Of a stretch of DNA of 8,129 bases, positions 5,330 to 8,129 are shown piece after piece. A model generated the notes under the pieces. The model was given only the letters and a program-made list of their open reading frames with translations. It did not search any database and was not told where the DNA came from. The stretch lies in NCBI GenBank assembly GCA_003601725.1, contig PIYJ01000065.1:1-8129 (forward strand), written 5' to 3'. The DNA comes from Candidatus Bathyarchaeota archaeon. GTDB lineage: Archaea > Thermoproteota > Bathyarchaeia > Bathyarchaeales > DTEX01. A program made the translations under genes and the position numbers. Position 1 is the first letter of the stretch, and every line of letters starts with the position of its first letter.

Positions 5330-6880
5330 TTAGTCTTTCAAGATCCGAGTTCCTTTTAAATCTAAGTGAGACATAGGGTTATCGATAATTTTAGGGATCC
5401 ATTCGAGAAGATCTGATGCAACCATATGATATCCCTTCTCGGCCTTCACAAAATCTCCAGCCGCGCCGTTTATGAATGCCCCTGCAGCGGCGGCTTCGAA
5501 AGGCTCAGCTCCCCAAGCTAAGAATGCCCCTACGATGCCAGAGAGGACGTCTCCGGTTCCTCCCACAGTCATACCTGGGTTCCCCGTGAAATTCATCTTC
5601 GTTCTATAACCATCAGAAATGATATCTACATGGGCCTTCACTAGAAGAACAGCGTCTAAGTCTTGAGCTGTCTTCCGAATCATTTCAGCTCGTTCATCCA
5701 GATTCTCAGGTAAGCTCTTCCCTGTGAGAATCCTATATTCTCCTGCGTGAGGGGTGAAGACAACCGATGTTTCAAGTCTTCTCTTTGACTCTGCGAAGGA
5801 TTTCAGCCCATCGGCATCCAGCAGCATCGGGATCTTTAGGTCTTCTGCTTCCTTGATAAGATCGTTCACTGCCTCTTGGGTCTCTTTATGTAATCCCAGC
5901 CCGGGGCCAATCACAATCGCGGTTGCCTTCTCGAGGAATCTCCTTACAACTGGCAGGTTCTCCCTATTTAAGTGGTCTCCTTCAAGTTTTAACGTTATCA
6001 GATCCGGAGATATTGAAGAAATCGCATAAGCCGTATCTCTAGGGGCGGCTATATAGACGAGATCCACCCCTACTCTTAGCGCGGCTAAAGCTGCTAATGT
6101 CGGAGCGCCCGAATAGGTTTCGCTTCCTCCAACTATCAGAAGCCTCCCAAAATCGCCTTTATGAGACTCTGGACGTCGGGGTTTCAAGATTATGGCTACA
6201 TCGCCGGGACCAGCAACCCTTTCAATTTCAGCGGGGAGACCTATGTGTTTGACAATCAGCTCCCCGACATGTTCCTTCGCCTTTAAGAGTCCAGGCTTAG
6301 CCTTGTGAAACGTTACTGTTAGATCGGCTTTGACAGCTTCGCCGAAAGCCTTTCCTGAATCGGGGTCAATCCCGCTTGGAACATCAATTGCAACGCGGAA
6401 GGCATCTGTCTCATTCATCATTTTGATCAGTTGGGAAATCGGCGGCCGAGGGGGTCCCTTTAACCCCGTTCCGAGCAAGGCGTCAACGAGAAGATTAGCT
6501 TTAATTTCCGGAATTGCGGATGAGTCTGGAACTTCATATGTGTAGATGGATTCTCGAAGCGATTTTAGGGCTTTCCAGTTTCTTTTCGCATTCTCATTCC
6601 CTATTTGAGATGCCCTTCCAGCGAGTATTACATGCACTTTAAATCCTAAACAGGCTAGATGGCGGGCTGTTACAAATCCATCTCCGCCGTTTCCGCCTAA
6701 TCCGCAAAAAATAGCAACTGTCGTTTCTTTCGGGTGGAACCGGGCTGATATTTCAACGGCCACGTTTCTACCAGCGTTCTCCATGAGTTGTAATCTTGAT
6801 ATTCCGAAGTATTCGGCGTTTATCTCGAGTGCACGCATCTCCCTTGTTGTTATGATTTCTTCTTTCAATTCTGGATCCAC
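5330..6880 (-). CDS. nnrDE (fused nnr): Bifunctional NAD(P)H-hydrate epimerase / ADP-dependent NAD(P)H-hydrate dehydratase
   Basis: Cytosolic metabolite-repair enzyme, 516 residues, typical length for the fused form. The N-terminal YjeF domain (about 10-220) epimerises damaged R/S-NAD(P)HX: MRALEINAEYFGISRLQLMENAG (15-37), GLGGNGGDGF (60-69, with Gly where most have the first Asn of GNNGGDG), VDALLGTGLKG (132-142) and AIDVPSGIDPDSG (164-176). The C-terminal ribokinase-like domain (about 230-500) dehydrates S-NAD(P)HX with ADP: HKGDFGRLLIVGG (240-252), SGAPTLAALAALRVG (257-271), GPGLG (325-329), LLDADGL (353-359), FTPHAGEYRILTG (375-387), and NPGMTVGGTGDVLSGI (434-449) with the catalytic D444. 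The longest start is GTG at 6880-6878. TTG at 6868 or ATG at 6838 (just before MRALEI) are alternatives, and none has a clear ribosome binding site. It is the first gene of a likely operon with the intramembrane protease gene and is divergent from the glycosyltransferase. Confidence 0.95.
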   Translation of the reverse strand: MDPELKEEIITTREMRALEINAEYFGISRLQLMENAGRNVAVEISARFHPKETTVAIFCGLGGNGGDGFVTARHLACLGFKVHVILAGRASQIGNENAKRNWKALKSLRESIYTYEVPDSSAIPEIKANLLVDALLGTGLKGPPRPPISQLIKMMNETDAFRVAIDVPSGIDPDSGKAFGEAVKADLTVTFHKAKPGLLKAKEHVGELIVKHIGLPAEIERVAGPGDVAIILKPRRPESHKGDFGRLLIVGGSETYSGAPTLAALAALRVGVDLVYIAAPRDTAYAISSISPDLITLKLEGDHLNRENLPVVRRFLEKATAIVIGPGLGLHKETQEAVNDLIKEAEDLKIPMLLDADGLKSFAESKRRLETSVVFTPHAGEYRILTGKSLPENLDERAEMIRKTAQDLDAVLLVKAHVDIISDGYRTKMNFTGNPGMTVGGTGDVLSGIVGAFLAWGAEPFEAAAAGAFINGAAGDFVKAEKGYHMVASDLLEWIPKIIDNPMSHLDLKGTRILKD

Positions 6881-6920
6881 CGAATCTACATGATGATTCC
6901 ATTCTATTCTTTGGAATAAG

Positions 6921-6930
6921 TATTTAAATT
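6921..6930. promoter_or_regulatory. Self-complementary TATA box shared by two divergent genes
   Basis: TATTTAAATT contains the palindrome ATTTAAAT and so reads as a good archaeal TATA box on both strands. About 25 bases to the right it would start the glycosyltransferase message near 6951, leaving only about 8 bases of leader. To the left it would start the NAD(P)H-hydrate repair message near 6900, about 20 bases before the GTG. The whole intergenic region is 78 bases. A second AT-rich run, TTAAATTAAATT (6936-6947), is an alternative box but lies too close to the plus-strand start. Confidence 0.5.
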
Positions 6931-6958
6931 GGATGTTAAATTAAATTGATAAATAGTA

Positions 6959-8071
6959 ATGTCGCTTACCTTTAGTATTTTCATCCCAGTCTATAGGGAA
7001 TCCGATCTTCTCAAGCCGTTATTGGAGAGGCTTCTAGATGATCCATATAAGGAAAAGGAGATCTTTGTAGTCATAGACGAGCCGACGACTAAAAGCCTCA
7101 GAACAGTAAGAGAATTTTCAGACAGCGTCTATTTCATCTGGAATGGGGAAAGAAAGGGAAAGGCTAATGTGCTTAATGAGCTTGTTACGAAATCTAAGGG
7201 TGAAGTTCTGTTATTTCTTGACGCTGATACTTTGATAGATGAGAACTCAGATGGGTTTCTTCATAGAATCGCCGAGGAAATAGGGGATGCGGATATAATT
7301 GAGATGAAAAAGAAGGTTATACGGGACTCTTTCCTTGCAAGGATTGTCAGCTACGATTATTTAAGCTTCAATTTTACGAATTTCTTTTTTTCACGTAAAT
7401 TGGGAAGATGTTTGGGGCTAAACGGAGCGGCATTCGCCATCAAAAGAAAGGCGTTCGAAGAGTTGGGAGGATTCAGACGGGTAATCGTTGAGGACTTGGA
7501 TATCGCCACACGGTCATTCATTAAGGGGCTTAAATACAAATTTGTGAAAGACATCAGCATAAGCACCAAGGCCCCATCTTCATGGAGCAAATGGTTCGAG
7601 CAGAGAAAACGTTGGGGAATCGGAAGTGCCCTCTGGCTTAAGGATCACTTTCACAATATAATGAAGATTGTTAAGGATCATCCGGGAGTCTTGCTTCCGT
7701 CTCTTCTATTCATCTTCCCTTCTCTTCCCTTCTTTCTCTTCACCTTGCTAATGCCTGATGAGCTTTATATCAAAGCATTATACGTTTCCATGCTCGTCCT
7801 TTCCACTCAAGCGAGTTTACTGCTTCCGCCTATGGCTTTCACATCCACGTCGCTTGCGTTTATGAGGAACCTGTTCGTCATGATTGGGAGCTTCGGAGCC
7901 TACTCAACGGTCTTTTATGTGATCGCGAGAAAGATTGGATTCATATTTAACCCAGTGGAGTTCATGATCTTTTATATCGTCTATTCACCTGTGTGGCTTC
8001 TCATAATAATTGCCAGCTTAATCAAGGTATACATGGGCCTCAAAAATTGGGACATCGACTGGAAGGTTTGA
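6959..8071 (+). CDS. Membrane-anchored family 2 glycosyltransferase (GT-A fold)
   Basis: Processive- or transferase-type GT2 enzyme of 370 residues that would use a nucleotide- or lipid-linked sugar at the cytoplasmic face of the membrane; sugar and acceptor are unknown. The domain opens with FSIFIPVYRESDLL (5-18) and continues with IFVVIDEPTTKS (35-46), KGKANVLNELV (67-77), and LLFLDADTLID (84-94) holding the DxD-like metal site D88-x-D90. Then come GLNGAAFAIKRKAFEELGGF (153-172), IVEDLDIATR (176-185) with the E178-D179 acceptor-site acid, and FEQRKRWGIG (213-222), the Q-x-x-R-W motif shared with cellulose and hyaluronan synthase-like enzymes. The catalytic part is followed by about four membrane helices (near 244-265, 272-292, 303-323, 335-357) and a short tail. 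ATG at 6959 has no ribosome binding site (upstream ATAAATAGTA), so the message is probably leaderless. It could build an exopolysaccharide, glycolipid or N-glycan precursor. No other glycan gene is visible in the window to choose between these. Confidence 0.93.
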   Translation: MSLTFSIFIPVYRESDLLKPLLERLLDDPYKEKEIFVVIDEPTTKSLRTVREFSDSVYFIWNGERKGKANVLNELVTKSKGEVLLFLDADTLIDENSDGFLHRIAEEIGDADIIEMKKKVIRDSFLARIVSYDYLSFNFTNFFFSRKLGRCLGLNGAAFAIKRKAFEELGGFRRVIVEDLDIATRSFIKGLKYKFVKDISISTKAPSSWSKWFEQRKRWGIGSALWLKDHFHNIMKIVKDHPGVLLPSLLFIFPSLPFFLFTLLMPDELYIKALYVSMLVLSTQASLLLPPMAFTSTSLAFMRNLFVMIGSFGAYSTVFYVIARKIGFIFNPVEFMIFYIVYSPVWLLIIIASLIKVYMGLKNWDIDWKV

Positions 8072-8129
8072 TCAAAGGCATTTCAAAGGCGAATCTATCT
8101 TTTCGAGACGAACCTGTTCCCTTCAATAT

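Noticed and set aside
5754..6029. Open plus-strand frames inside the NAD(P)H-hydrate repair gene (also 6330-6545)
   Set aside because: They lie antisense to strongly conserved motifs of a full-length known enzyme, and their compositions look like reverse-strand reading of it.
8095..8129. Possible C-terminus of a convergent minus-strand gene, reading IEGNRFVSKR then TAG
   Set aside because: The frame is plausible and the spacing from the glycosyltransferase stop would be normal, but ten residues at the window edge are too few to support a gene.
1..8129. CRISPR arrays, insertion sequences, attachment sites or a defence island
   Set aside because: I saw no regularly spaced repeats, transposase or integrase motifs, or terminal inverted repeats flanking a gene, and the genes are housekeeping in type.

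Overview
The window reads as a piece of an archaeal chromosome. The evidence is AT-rich TATA-like boxes upstream of several genes, Shine-Dalgarno sites of GGAG/GGAGG type alongside one gene with no such site, TTG and GTG starts, and an archaeal-type set of proteins: a presenilin/PSH-like intramembrane protease, an MTHFSD-like folate cyclo-ligase relative and a fused NAD(P)H-hydrate repair enzyme. I cannot fix the lineage from the sequence. A TACK-type archaeon such as a bathyarchaeon would fit, but that is inference. There are no mobile elements, CRISPR arrays, rRNA or tRNA genes that I can see. It looks like ordinary core chromosome with a few points of interest.

Layout. On the minus strand, 1480-767 encodes a 5-formyltetrahydrofolate cyclo-ligase family protein. 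It is followed at 666-1 by a metallo-beta-lactamase-fold hydrolase that runs off the left edge and carries a single-base frameshift near 392-394. On the plus strand, 1722-2942 encodes a two-cupin protein resembling class I phosphomannose isomerase. Next is a 338-base non-coding stretch with a strongly structured RNA-like element (3026-3087) ending in a T-rich tract, and a perfect 10-base palindrome beside a TATA-like box (3160-3181). A class I/II PLP aminotransferase follows (3281-4486).

Convergent to the aminotransferase, on the minus strand, lies a probable two-gene operon. Its first gene (6880-5330) encodes the bifunctional NAD(P)H-hydrate epimerase/dehydratase. Nine bases after that stop codon a nine-helix GxGD intramembrane aspartyl protease of presenilin/PSH type begins (5319-4519). 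Divergent from this operon, across a 78-base intergenic region with a self-complementary TATA box, a membrane-anchored family 2 glycosyltransferase is encoded at 6959-8071.

The genes do not form one obvious pathway. Most are housekeeping: cofactor repair, one-carbon or cofactor chemistry, amino-acid metabolism and surface glycan synthesis. The items most worth following are the short, divergent presenilin homologue and its coupling to the NAD(P)HX repair gene, the structured non-coding element upstream of the aminotransferase, and the frameshift in the hydrolase.
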